Part shown: positions 11,850 through 20,479 of the stretch, one piece after another | Position numbering within the stretch: position 1 is the first letter of the stretch | Layout of the letters: each line of letters begins with the position of its first letter | Assembly: GCA_013115145.1 (NCBI GenBank) | Contig: JAAPAO010000346.1 | Location: 9,696-37,349 of the forward strand | DNA from: Perkinsus chesapeaki | Taxonomy: Eukaryota > Perkinsozoa > Perkinsida > Perkinsidae | Length of the DNA: 27,654 bases | Direction of reading: 5' to 3' | Position numbers and translations under genes: made by a program | The notes under the pieces: generated by a model | Databases searched by the model: none | Told to the model about the DNA's origin: nothing | The model's input: only the letters and a program-made list of their open reading frames with translations

Positions 11850-12698
11850 GGACCACCACCGCCTCACTTACTCCTTTCTAGTATGGGCATAATCACTACC
11901 CTACTTGTGTTCTTTTTATCGATGTTGTTGATGTTGTTGTTGTTTATGTGGTCATAGTATTATTAAGTTACTTCGTTCAGACGGTTACTGTCCTGTCGCG
12001 TCGTCACCAACATGCTTGGTATCGTCGCTGCCTACTACCATAATTACGCATTTCTCAAACCTGCTTTAAGTGTCTTGTTGCAAACAGTTGGGATGCTGTC
12101 GGTCGGTGGTAGAATGCATGCTCTCGGCTCTCACTGAGCCCCTTGTACCCTCCTCCTTCTCCATGACTGAGCTCACAACACCTACCCATCACCATCGTCG
12201 GCGTAGGAACTCCAGTATTGTTTCTGAAGGTGACGGCGGGATGCCTCCCCCGTCCAATCAGTCTATCGAGCAAACGACTAACCCTGCTACCGGTAAAGAG
12301 TCTAAAGGGAAGACTTTGGCACAAGAGGCCGCCGAGCCGACAGCGAAGAATACGTTCAGGTTGAGGATGCCTGCTAAGGGACAAGCATCGCCATTTGCCC
12401 TCGCTATATTCGTCCTCATCGGTGTATCAGCCTGGATTGAGACCAATGCGTTGTTCTCAGAGTTATGGGCCGTTGCACCTGTTTTACCAGAGTCATGGAA
12501 TCTTGCATCATATTTGGTAGTTATTATTCAAATAGGTAATATAGCCCCTTTAGCATATTCCTATCTACCAAAGCCACCATTATGGATAGCTATGCTTATA
12601 GTATTATTATCAAGTGGTTTCTCTATGTTCCTTGCCTGTGGTATTTGGGATCTAACAGCCGAAGTGTTTGGTGCACAACATTCAGTCGGTCTATTGGT
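10643..12698. repeat. 278-bp near-identical block shared by transporter copies 2 and 3 (10643-10920 and 12421-12698)
   Basis: The two coding segments, offset by 1778 bp, differ at only two positions (10672 a / 12450 g and 10702 c / 12480 t). Just outside, even conserved amino acids use different codons. Coordinates given span from the start of the first copy to the end of the second; the sequence between them is not part of the repeat. Confidence 0.95.
11850..12162. other. Spacer between transporter copies 2 and 3
   Basis: About 310 bases with T/G-rich runs (gttgttgatgttgttgttg near 11920-11945) and no supported gene. It includes the probable promoter of copy 3. Confidence 0.4.
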
Positions 12699-13612
12699 GT
12701 CGGCTCTCCTAGCGTCTATGAGTGATTGTCTCTCCAATCTGGTGTTCTGGCCATATGCCGGAGGTTTCGGTTCCCATCCATCCTATCTAGCCGCTCTAGC
12801 CACTGGCGAGAGTCTTTCAAGTGCAGCAAGCGCAGCTGTGGTAGCCGTGCAGAAGGCCATTGGTTTCACCCCAACCGTTTACTTTGCTGTGATAGGCTGC
12901 ATAGTGATTATATGTACCGGGGCATTCTTACTACTCCATTTTTATTACAAGAAAAATGTCGTGAACGAAAGTGAGCTGGATGATTCGAGTGTGACAAGCA
13001 GCCCGTCAACTGATATGGTTACCGAGGAGCGCGCCTTATTCACCAAAGAGAGCAAACGTTTCATCGCACCTTTCCTTCTTATCGGTTGGCTATCGTTCGT
13101 GCAAAACGCCCTCACTCCTACATTCCTGCCGTTTGCTGCTCGCGCCTATCCAGCCGGATATCTCTTAGCTCAGAATGTTCTATTTGCGTGTAGACCAGTA
13201 GCATCCATGGGAGCAGCCTGGGCTCTCGGGGCACACTACCGAAACAACTGGATTGTGAAATCAGCCGAAATAGGATCAGTGGTTCTATGGAATCTCGGAG
13301 TGTAAGCTGTCCGTAACTCGCTATCATTATCTAGCAATATCTTTTAGGTTCATAACACTATATCTGTCCTACGCTCCTCCTCAGGACCTGCCTTTGGCGG
13401 GCCAGTCGGCTGGTACAGCGTTCTTCACTATTATTACCGTTATTGGTGGTGCCACTATTGCCTTCACCAAATCAGCGACCATGCTGCGTCTGAAGCCGTA
13501 TAATAAGGAAGGTGTATTGAAGCATGCTGGAATTTGCATGCAGTTCGGTTCTGTCATTGGTGCCGCCACGTGTGCGCTTGTCGCAAATCTGGTTAAGCCA
13601 CCAAGTTATTAG
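12163..13612 (+). CDS. SLC52-like riboflavin transporter, copy 3
   Basis: Exons 12163-13301 and 13348-13612 (intron 46 bp) give 467 residues. I chose the ATG at 12163 (MTELTTPTHHH) because it aligns with the start of copy 2 (MPLSITPSSTH); an in-frame ATG at 12118 would add 15 residues, and an out-of-frame ATG at 12114 would make a short upstream ORF. The leader is His/Arg-rich, lacks the Q/A runs of copy 2, then shows EPTAKNTFRLRMP. The signature IGVSAWIETNALFSELWAVA is at about 86-105. The cytosolic loop between bundles (DDSSVTSSPSTDMVTEE) differs from copy 2. The end is LVKPPSY. Intron position is identical to copies 1 and 2, so the array arose by duplication of an intron-bearing ancestor. 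Confidence 0.9.
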
Positions 13613-13798
13613 TTTCCCTCGGGACGGGCCTAGTTTTCCCCTGGACCTTACGGCGGTCCACTACCAAGGCCAGCGAGACTTGTTATCAGAGTTACTGTTC
13701 CATTATGTAATTATTAATCTTTATTAGACTAGTGTGTTGCATTGTCAATCCAGAAATGCTCAACATGAAAGCAATAAGTAGCCGCAAAGCTGAATTTC

Positions 13799-14043
13799 AT
13801 GGATATTCGTATGAGAGTTATCAATGTGAACCGGGCAGCTTATTTGATAGATATGAGTGCACAGCGCCTTCCACCAGACGCCCTCATTCAGAGACGAGTG
13901 AAAATCGATGAGAAGCATGCCGAGTTGGAGAGCTACGCTAAAGATCTAAGTATGTTATTACGCTGCGAAGTTGACTGAAATACCACCGAGAAGTATTGTA
14001 TGTCAGAGAAGGCGACGATAACCACATCATGGTTCGAGAATAA
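13799..14043 (+). CDS. Possible small two-exon protein, unrecognised
   Basis: Exons 13799-13949 and 13991-14043 would give 67 residues. The first exon has protein-like character: RVINVNRAAYLIDMSAQRLP then PDALIQRRVKIDEKHAELES, a Pro-bounded amphipathic helix. The donor gtatgt and acceptor ccaccgag delimit a 41-bp intron, the typical size here. Splicing leads into KVLYVREGDDNHIMVRE and a TAA. I do not recognise a family. The second exon overlaps the first 44 bases of the CFAP141-like ORF in another frame, so only one of the two may be translated, or the two may be alternative products of one locus. Confidence 0.38.
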
Positions 14044-14318
14044 GAGTAAATACGACTTTACGGATAATGAAAAACGCAACGATACCTTGTAAGGGCTCAG
14101 CTCAGAACAATCGATTAGCCTGTGCCACTCAGCATTGCCGAGGAACTTCGGTGTGCCAATCTCGAGCTGCTACTCAGGCGAAGGCATAGGATCAAACTTC
14201 TGTATGGATAGTACTTGAAATGATTGTTGGTATATCTCACAGATACGAGAACGAAGCTAGGAAGTACGAAGAAGAACTCCGCGCTCAAGGCTTGGCAATT
14301 CAGCGTGATCATGTCTGA
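14000..14318 (+). CDS. CFAP141-like small flagellar protein (putative)
   Basis: Exons 14000-14088, 14133-14201 and 14243-14318 splice to 77 residues, introns 44 and 41 bp. The product is MSEKATITTSWFENKSKYDF followed by helix-rich IAEELRCANLELLLRRRHRI, KLLYENEARKYEEELRAQGL and AIQRDHV. The pattern EEL-x-x-ANLELLL-x(4)-R-x-x-LYE-x-E-x-x-x-YE-x-EL-x-x-x-GLA resembles CFAP141 (animal C1orf189, about 100 residues), a microtubule inner protein of ciliary doublets: QELALAKKQLL...LFEKEHQQYQQELNQMG. A flagellated zoospore stage would explain the gene. The similarity is a judgement from memory of a short family, so it is moderate. Confidence 0.6.
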
Positions 14319-15732
14319 TATCCGTTGTTCGGGTAATTACTCATGTTTTGTTGGTGATAGTAGAGTAGCAAAGCGATAATAACGAGATACAGCAGTAGTA
14401 TGTCAGCTACTAACGTCTGACAGAAATTTGAGGTCGTACTACCCCTGATTAGCTGAACAGAGAGTTCGCTGCACTACGTTACCTGCAGGGATTTAACCGG
14501 TTCCAAATCGGTTGGAGGAATTAGAAATCTCGGAGATCCTTCTTTACGGTCCTCTGAGGAATTAGCGCAAGCGAGGGGAAAAGAATAATCCTTGGAGAAT
14601 GCATAAATCCTTTCAATTGCAATGAGCGAATCGACAGCCGATTGGTACAGAATTGAGTGGTCACTATCAGTTCTAATGTAGCGCATCAGGATGGTGCCGT
14701 CATCCTTGTTCATTGTGTTCATTGTTAAGCCATAGCTATGGCTTAAATGTCACGATTCGCCGCATCACGTTCAGCAAAGGTGTGCTCACTCGCAACTTGC
14801 CGACAACGATCTCTGAAGTGATAGCATGCAGCTCATCCATTGCGAACTCGACAACACGAGTTGCGCTGCTCACTGCATTACTCAATAAGCCTAATTGGGA
14901 CGCCGCATGAATTTCGATATTGGCATACGCTTTGCATCGCTCGAGTTTCAAAGTGAGGGGCTCCTGGCGGAGATATGACGCGTGGAATCAGTTTGTAGGC
15001 TGCACTAGTCAAGCGCACAAGACGCTTCCGACGTCTTTTACTGAGAGGACCTCAACCGATGATGATGCTAACAAGAATCTAACCAACATTGTGGTAGCTT
15101 CTGAGGCTACTATTACGACTGGTAATCCGTCGACTGTGTAATCCTCCAACATATTCGGGACCTCTCGGCGAAGTACTGGAGCCTTTTCCCATTCGCGTGA
15201 ACACGCTCAGCACAGCACGGCAACTCCGATGTAGATATTCGCTAAAAAAGGTTTGGCGGCGCCAAGCTGGTTGGCCAACCTGGCGCACAACACGCCTCAG
15301 AAAAGCGATAAGCATACGCCGTTTGAGCGCATCTTCCGGACGAATTTCTTCTTGAGCAAGCCAGTGGGATTCGAGCAACTCAAGGAGCTTCGGAAAAAGT
15401 AGAACCATATGCGTTCTCTACGGCTCGGAGGACAGGCGAGTAGCTTTTCAGTCACAAGCTGCCACCAACCAGTTGGTGGCCACATACATGCCGCTCAAGC
15501 TCGGTTACTCGCTGATAAATAGTGGCTGGAAATATTGTTCCCTGATCGGTTATCGTTCAAGCAGAGAGGCCGGGTTTGTGCACGCGTGCCAGTGATATTC
15601 TGTCAGCATGGCGCGAAAAATGTGTGCGCCTGGAGCAAACTTGAAGTTCATCGTGAGGCGCGCGATTAGTCCCCGTGAGACCTTTGCCGGTTCGTGGCAG
15701 GTTTTCGATCCTTCATTTCTCCGGATTTTCCA
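14319..15732. other. Gene-poor stretch with degenerate ORFs and a 22-bp palindrome
   Basis: About 1.4 kb without a gene I can defend. On the minus strand two neighbouring open stretches (14951-14736 and 14722-14474) look protein-like, for example SSATRVVEFAMDELHAITSE, but a stop and a perfect palindrome (14725-14746) lie between them. On the plus strand around 15460-15660 a frame with one internal TAG reads CHQPVGGHIHAAQARLLADK, faintly like the His-containing end of a retroelement integrase. Confidence 0.35.
14725..14746. repeat. Perfect 22-bp palindrome
   Basis: ttaagccatag is followed directly by its reverse complement ctatggcttaa with no spacer. The first flanking pair on each side (g/a) does not extend it. 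Confidence 0.97.
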
Positions 15733-16455
15733 ATGTTATCTCCGTCAACCATCTCCATCAGCCTTTTGCTTGTGATATCGCAGGTATGCCTGGGAGACAA
15801 CCCATTCCCGGTGATCCCGGAAGTTGCCAGTAGCCCCAAGGATTGTCTGCATAAAGCAGTGAAGGGGACCTATTGTTGGTATATCTTGAGAAATAAGAGC
15901 CAAGTAAATGGTGGTGTGAGAATGTTATCTAATATAACTAGCGTCAAGACGTTCTCCTCGATAGAACTTTCTACCGGCTTTGATAATCAAAGTCGTCCGA
16001 TTAATGTCGCTGTCTGGACTGTCGGTGATGTTGCCTACGACTGGTTACTATGTGCAAATATTACCTTGAGGATATCCCTTCATATTCCACTTTTCTCTGA
16101 GACGGGTTCTCCTATTAAAGGTGGATGGGAGCTCAATTTCCCCGCTTCCTTGAGTGCCACCGTAACAGCTCCCTACCTCGAGAGCGCTACTGGTGCAAAC
16201 AATGCGCAAGCTACCGCTGTTGCATACAACAATAGCATCGCTCGCCTGGTCTTGAACGCTGAGACATTAGCAAGTGGTAGGTTTATCGAAGCGAAGTGTG
16301 GACTAACAGTTATCATTACTTCACTAGACTTGGCCACTTGGTATTATGAAGCTTACGCTTCCATAGATGTGGCTGGTGAAAGAGAAAGATATTCTGTCCA
16401 TTACAACAATCCGAATCTAAGTATTTTCAGTGGTTCTCTGAGTGAATCTCCTTGA
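15733..16455 (+). CDS. Secreted glycoprotein, lineage-specific, function unknown
   Basis: Single exon of 240 residues from the ATG at 15733. The first 22 residues form a clear signal peptide (MLSPSTISISLLLVISQVCL, cleavage probably after VCLG), so the earlier non-ATG in-frame extension is unlikely. The mature chain has four Cys (two close together in KDCL and YCWYI, then LLCAN and AKCGL), which could make two disulphides, and several N-glycosylation sequons (NKS, NIT, NQS, NIT, NNS, NLS). No transmembrane segment or GPI-type hydrophobic tail is seen at the C terminus, so it should be released. Composition is beta-prone. I recognise no domain. A second secreted glycoprotein gene lies at 26048 with similar layout but no obvious sequence similarity. 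Confidence 0.68.
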   Translation: MLSPSTISISLLLVISQVCLGDNPFPVIPEVASSPKDCLHKAVKGTYCWYILRNKSQVNGGVRMLSNITSVKTFSSIELSTGFDNQSRPINVAVWTVGDVAYDWLLCANITLRISLHIPLFSETGSPIKGGWELNFPASLSATVTAPYLESATGANNAQATAVAYNNSIARLVLNAETLASGRFIEAKCGLTVIITSLDLATWYYEAYASIDVAGERERYSVHYNNPNLSIFSGSLSESP

Positions 16456-17340
16456 AATGTACCATTAGAAAAATTCTCATTCTTTCCAGGCGCCGTAGTC
16501 ATGCCTATGCTGTAAGTAGCCTTATTGAGCGAATCGGTCTATGTCCTCCAATGTTGTCCGAGTGTAGTATAGGCAATATGATGTCTATACGATCTATACG
16601 ATACCAAAAGCTGTCTGCTGATGTTAGACCATTAACAGACTCCGGATAGCGCACCGATTCGGATATCGCACCAAGTGACCGTTTGTTGTCCAGCGCGCAT
16701 CACAGACCCGCGCATGCCATTCTCGCAGGTGGTATGATTGGGATCCTGTGGACGCGTTCTAATCAGTCTGGTGTGTTGATTTGTCTTTTCGTTTATTGTA
16801 ACGAGTCTGTATGGCAGTTATGATTTTGTGAAGACATTCGCCTCGTTACGATGAGTTATCTGACGGCGCGTAACCCTTATTAATAGTGCCATCAGAAAAA
16901 TACAATTCATGTTCAGTTTATCTTGCTATACCGAATGTTTTAGCACCAAGAACGTCCAAGTATTTACGGTCATTTATCACATATATTACCGAATTTGTCA
17001 CTTGTAAAATATAGTCTGTATCAAACTCCCAATGTAGTGTTCTTTGCATTCAAGTTAAATAATCTAACCCTCGCACACAGGGCCCTGCGCTTCAACAATG
17101 TCGAATGAATATACATTCGCGCAAATGTCTACGCAGAAATAGCTGCATACAAAAAACGAGCCGTGAGATGCTCAGATGAAGGAAAGGCGGGTTACCTTTG
17201 TTGAAAAGCAGCCACGATAATGGTGACATTTAAAATAGTTAGGCTAAAAGAAATAGTAGAGAGATGGCGCGCGATCGTCGTGACCGCGCAGAAATAGGTC
17301 GGCTACATTAGCTGTAGGGGCACAAATGGCGTGCATCAGT
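16456..17340. other. Intergenic, no gene seen
   Basis: About 885 AT-rich bases downstream of the secreted protein gene. Only short frames are open and none resembles a known protein. The right end abuts the inverted-repeat element. Confidence 0.45.
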
Positions 17341-17915
17341 CTACACCATTTCAAGATCTAATTCGTGAAAGCCCAGAACAAATTAATATAGCCCAGAACA
17401 AATTAGTAAAAGCCCACACCAATTTCGTGACCAGAGTGGACGGAGGCTCAATTCACCATCAGAGATCGATTCTGCGGTGAATGCTTGATACGCCTTCTCT
17501 ATCAGTCAATTCTCACCCCTACCCACGTGATGATAGAGGTTAGTAATCTACATCATCACCTCAGTAACCTCATCTTACCCTTTTGAAGTCAACAGGTTGA
17601 TCACAAATCATGACAATCGGCGAAGTTGGTCGAACCAAATGGGTTGCAGTCCGAAATCCATTCAACGTACGTGGTGCACGATGTGCACTGTGACTGCACG
17701 TGTGCGTGGAATGGTTTAGGCGCCGCCTATTAGGCGGCTTTATCGAAGTCATGACTAGCAGGTTGCTAAATTGATCTGGGAAAGAATTAATTTGTTCTGG
17801 GCTTTTACTAATTTGTTCTGGGCTATATTAATTTGTTCTGGGCTTTTACCAATTTGTTCTGGGCTTTAACTAATTTGGTCTTGGCTTTTACTAATAAGAT
17901 CTTGAAATGGTGTAG
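17341..17915. mobile_element. Non-autonomous element with terminal inverted repeats made of 20-21-bp unit arrays
   Basis: The left end ctacaccatttcaagatct (17341-17359) recurs inverted at the right end (17897-17915). Inward of each end is an array in opposite orientation: three units of gcccagaacaaatt type on the left (at 17371, 17391 and 17412) and six aatttgttctgggc units on the right (at 17769, 17789, 17810, 17830, 17851, 17872). Unit spacing is 20 or 21 bp. The core carries a perfect stem gccgccta-t-taggcggc at 17722-17738. No transposase ORF is present. Weaker inverted similarity (catca / tgatg) extends about 10 bp outward at both ends, and I found no convincing target-site duplication, so the outer limits are approximate. 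Confidence 0.8.
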
Positions 17916-18043
17916 AAGTGATGGAAGAGTAAGGAGACACATGCTCCATGTGACATGGACTTCTGTCCCTTCGGTCACAAAACTATTGCGACAAGGGTGC
18001 ATAGAATAAGTGAAAGGGTCAGCACATTGGCGACATTTTACTG

Positions 18044-19388
18044 ATGCCAGCTGTGTATTTGTGTATGAAGCTACACTTGTGTACGGTGTCCTCGGCTCTC
18101 TTCGTGTTATCGGTAACCGGAGACATCCTCTACCGCAACTATGAGAAGGGGGACTACTGCGACAATGCCTTGTTCAGTGAATGCGAGGAGGAACTACGCA
18201 TCCCTTGTTATACGGCTGTGAACTTGAGCAAAGGCCATCATGTAAGCTTCCCCTCGCTTCATGCATACTCACTAGCAGTCAGACTGCCTACAGAATGACT
18301 CGAATAAGAATTGACTACTGTATTCTGTACATTCCATTTTCGTGTTTCAGGCGGTGGTTGGATTCATCACGATGACGGTACCTGACGACTCGTTGCCACC
18401 TGAGGAACAGAGCGCTGTCAAAGGAATGATGTAACGAAGTGATTTTCCCTCAGCCTTGAACTTCCCTGCTTAAACCTCTTAAGCCTCTGCTATTAAACTT
18501 CCCTGCTTAAACCTCTTAAGCCTCTGCTATTAAACTTCCCTGCTTAAACCTCTTAAGCCTCTGCTATTAAACTTCCCTGCTTAAACCTCTTAAGCCTCTG
18601 CTACTAAACTTCCCATTCCGCGGCTAGTATTCCATGCTCTGACCAAGCAGCTCTTCACGTGATATGATTGTGAATATGTCCGATCAGGCCGCCGCCCAAG
18701 AAGGAAGGCTCCCTCGGATTCATAGATTATGTACGTAACGGGGAAATTGCGCAAACAGCTTATAAGCGACAGATTGAGCATTCTAAGGCCATCGGTGGCT
18801 TTCTCTACAAGCCGACCGCATCCGTCTTATGACACCCAAATTCAACACAAAAAGATAAACTGTTGTCATCGATCACACAACCCTGGAGCGCGCACTATCG
18901 TACAGCTGAAGATTCATCAAGTGTGTTCTGTAGCGCTTACGCTGATTTGCAGGTCTACGTTTCCAAGAGTTACCGTGGACATGGTATTGGGAGTAATCTG
19001 GTTAAATACAGTGTCCTACTGGTAAGGCCCGTATACTAGGTGCTGCCTCCTGATTCTCACTTCTATGAATTTTCATCGTAAGCCTTTCTGTACTAACATG
19101 TGAAACTATCGTCTTGGAGATAAATGTATCATTTATAGTACGACCCCTCAGGGCAAGAAAACACCAAACATTATTGCTATGACCGCTCACGTTAAGGACA
19201 CAAACGAAGAGGCCATCGCCATGTACAAACGTACAGGATTCACCAAAGTTTTAAGTAAGGTGTGCCCGCCGGGCAATGAGTTCAAGTTTGATGCTAATAA
19301 AACTCCATTTCAGAAAGAGCGGATAACCGCTACCTTTTTGCCAGCTATATGTGAAAGATCTATGATGCTGCACAGATTACTATTATAA
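18044..19388 (+). CDS. GNAT-family N-acetyltransferase with N-terminal signal peptide
   Basis: Exons 18044-18241, 18351-18430, 18688-18823, 18953-19021 and 19152-19388 give 239 residues. GNAT enzymes move acetyl from acetyl-CoA to an amine. The core is visible: AVVGFITMTVPDDSLPPEEQ (strands 2-3), a helix-rich insert KKEGSLGFIDYVRNGEIAQT, then AIGGFLYKPTASVYVSKSYR and the acetyl-CoA loop R-G-H-G-I-G (R146, G149, G151), IIAMTAHVKDTNEEAIAMYK, RTGFTKV (motif B). The first about 25 residues, MKLHLCTVSSALFVLSVTG after a possible start at 18065, form a signal peptide or anchor, so the enzyme may act in the secretory pathway. The third exon donor (gtctta) is weak. The 3' end is uncertain: a strong donor at 19254 (gtaagg) and acceptor tttcag at 19313 would give an earlier stop. 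Confidence 0.78.
18461..18608. repeat. 37-bp tandem repeat, four copies, in GNAT intron 2
   Basis: Units begin at 18461, 18498, 18535 and 18572, each reading cttccctgcttaaacctctt then aagcctctgctattaaa, with a partial fifth unit at 18609. Copies are identical except for ctac for ctat at the end of the fourth. Each unit contains gcttaa-acctc-ttaagc, a small potential hairpin. The array enlarges an intron (18431-18687) to 257 bp. Confidence 0.95.
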
Positions 19389-20479
19389 CGAAACAGCTGG
19401 GGCGCTGACATTAGCCACCGTCTAGCGTCAACAGCCCACCTCTAGCCTATCTGTCTTTTATGCTATACTCATCTTTATATTATATTTGAAGGCCCGCTTG
19501 CTGCTACTTATAGTCCAGCTTTAGGATCAGATTGACATGAGTTTATCTTACCTTCATTACCGAACAGTTTGAGTTCTGGTAGTTGCGTGAATACAGTAAA
19601 CAGTCTTGGCAGGTATGAACGACAAGGGGCTAACTCAAGGTCCGGTGAAGCCACTCAGGGATTTCCGGGCCAGGGCTGTATTCCAACTTTCAATGAGCTT
19701 TCTCAGATGGGGCAATGAATGACCGTAGGATGCAGCTCGTAGAACCGTCCGACTCAGCAACACGCCCTCCCACCCAAGGATATCACCCAATGAGCGCGAC
19801 GAGCAATAGAATACCTAGCCTGAATACAGCATAGAGCTAGAGAAGCCAAAATTAAACGAGATTTATTTAAATATCTTGTGAGAAAAGAGCATGTTAAACG
19901 TCATGTGCTGTAGGCTACAGCATGTAGCCCTCCACGTTTAGACCGATAACATTGATGCCTAGACAAAAAGTTCGGCTTCGTCGACGTACTTGGTAAGCCG
20001 TAGAGTCTCGACCCACGAGTAGCATGTGGTGATAGTCAATCTTACAGCATTAACAGTATGACAAATTGTCATTGACAATATTAAGTATATTTTCGCTCAT
20101 CATTTATTGAGGTCTAAAGCGCATACGAAGCTTTCATTCTAAGATATTCCATTCCCAATCGCTGACGGACCTTTGTGAAGCGTTAAAGCTCCAAAAGTTC
20201 AAGACAGCTAATGCAGCAGGTGTTGTTGATTTTAGTTAGAACTGCTGAACAGGTGACCGTGATAGCAGGTGTTATAATTATATGTTAAAGTGATGTTACT
20301 AGTAGTAACTTACTACTCTAACATGTAGGATTGTCTCCTACATGTCTTATTAAACTACTCCACCGGTTAAGTCGAATCGTGTATGGCGAGCTTGGTGTTT
20401 GTGAGTGCCAAGAGCTGGAGGTGACTATGTAACGCAACCAGACGACAATATCGATAATTAGTGAGATTTGCCAAAGATG
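19389..20479. other. Intergenic, hairpins only
   Basis: About 1.1 kb without a supported gene. Two strong hairpins stand out: tgctgtag-g-ctacagca (19906-19922) nested inside aaacgt...acgttt, and acatgtagga-ttgtc-tcctacatgt (20321-20345), a perfect 10-bp stem with a 5-base loop. Confidence 0.5.

Noticed and set aside
12055-12384. 109-codon minus-strand ORF
   Set aside because: Antisense to the transporter copy 3 leader, which is supported by homology to copy 2.
13765-13912. Alternative frame from ATG 13765 (MKAISSRKAEF)
   Set aside because: Ends at a TGA with unhelpful composition; the frame from 13799 has a better helix pattern and a usable donor.
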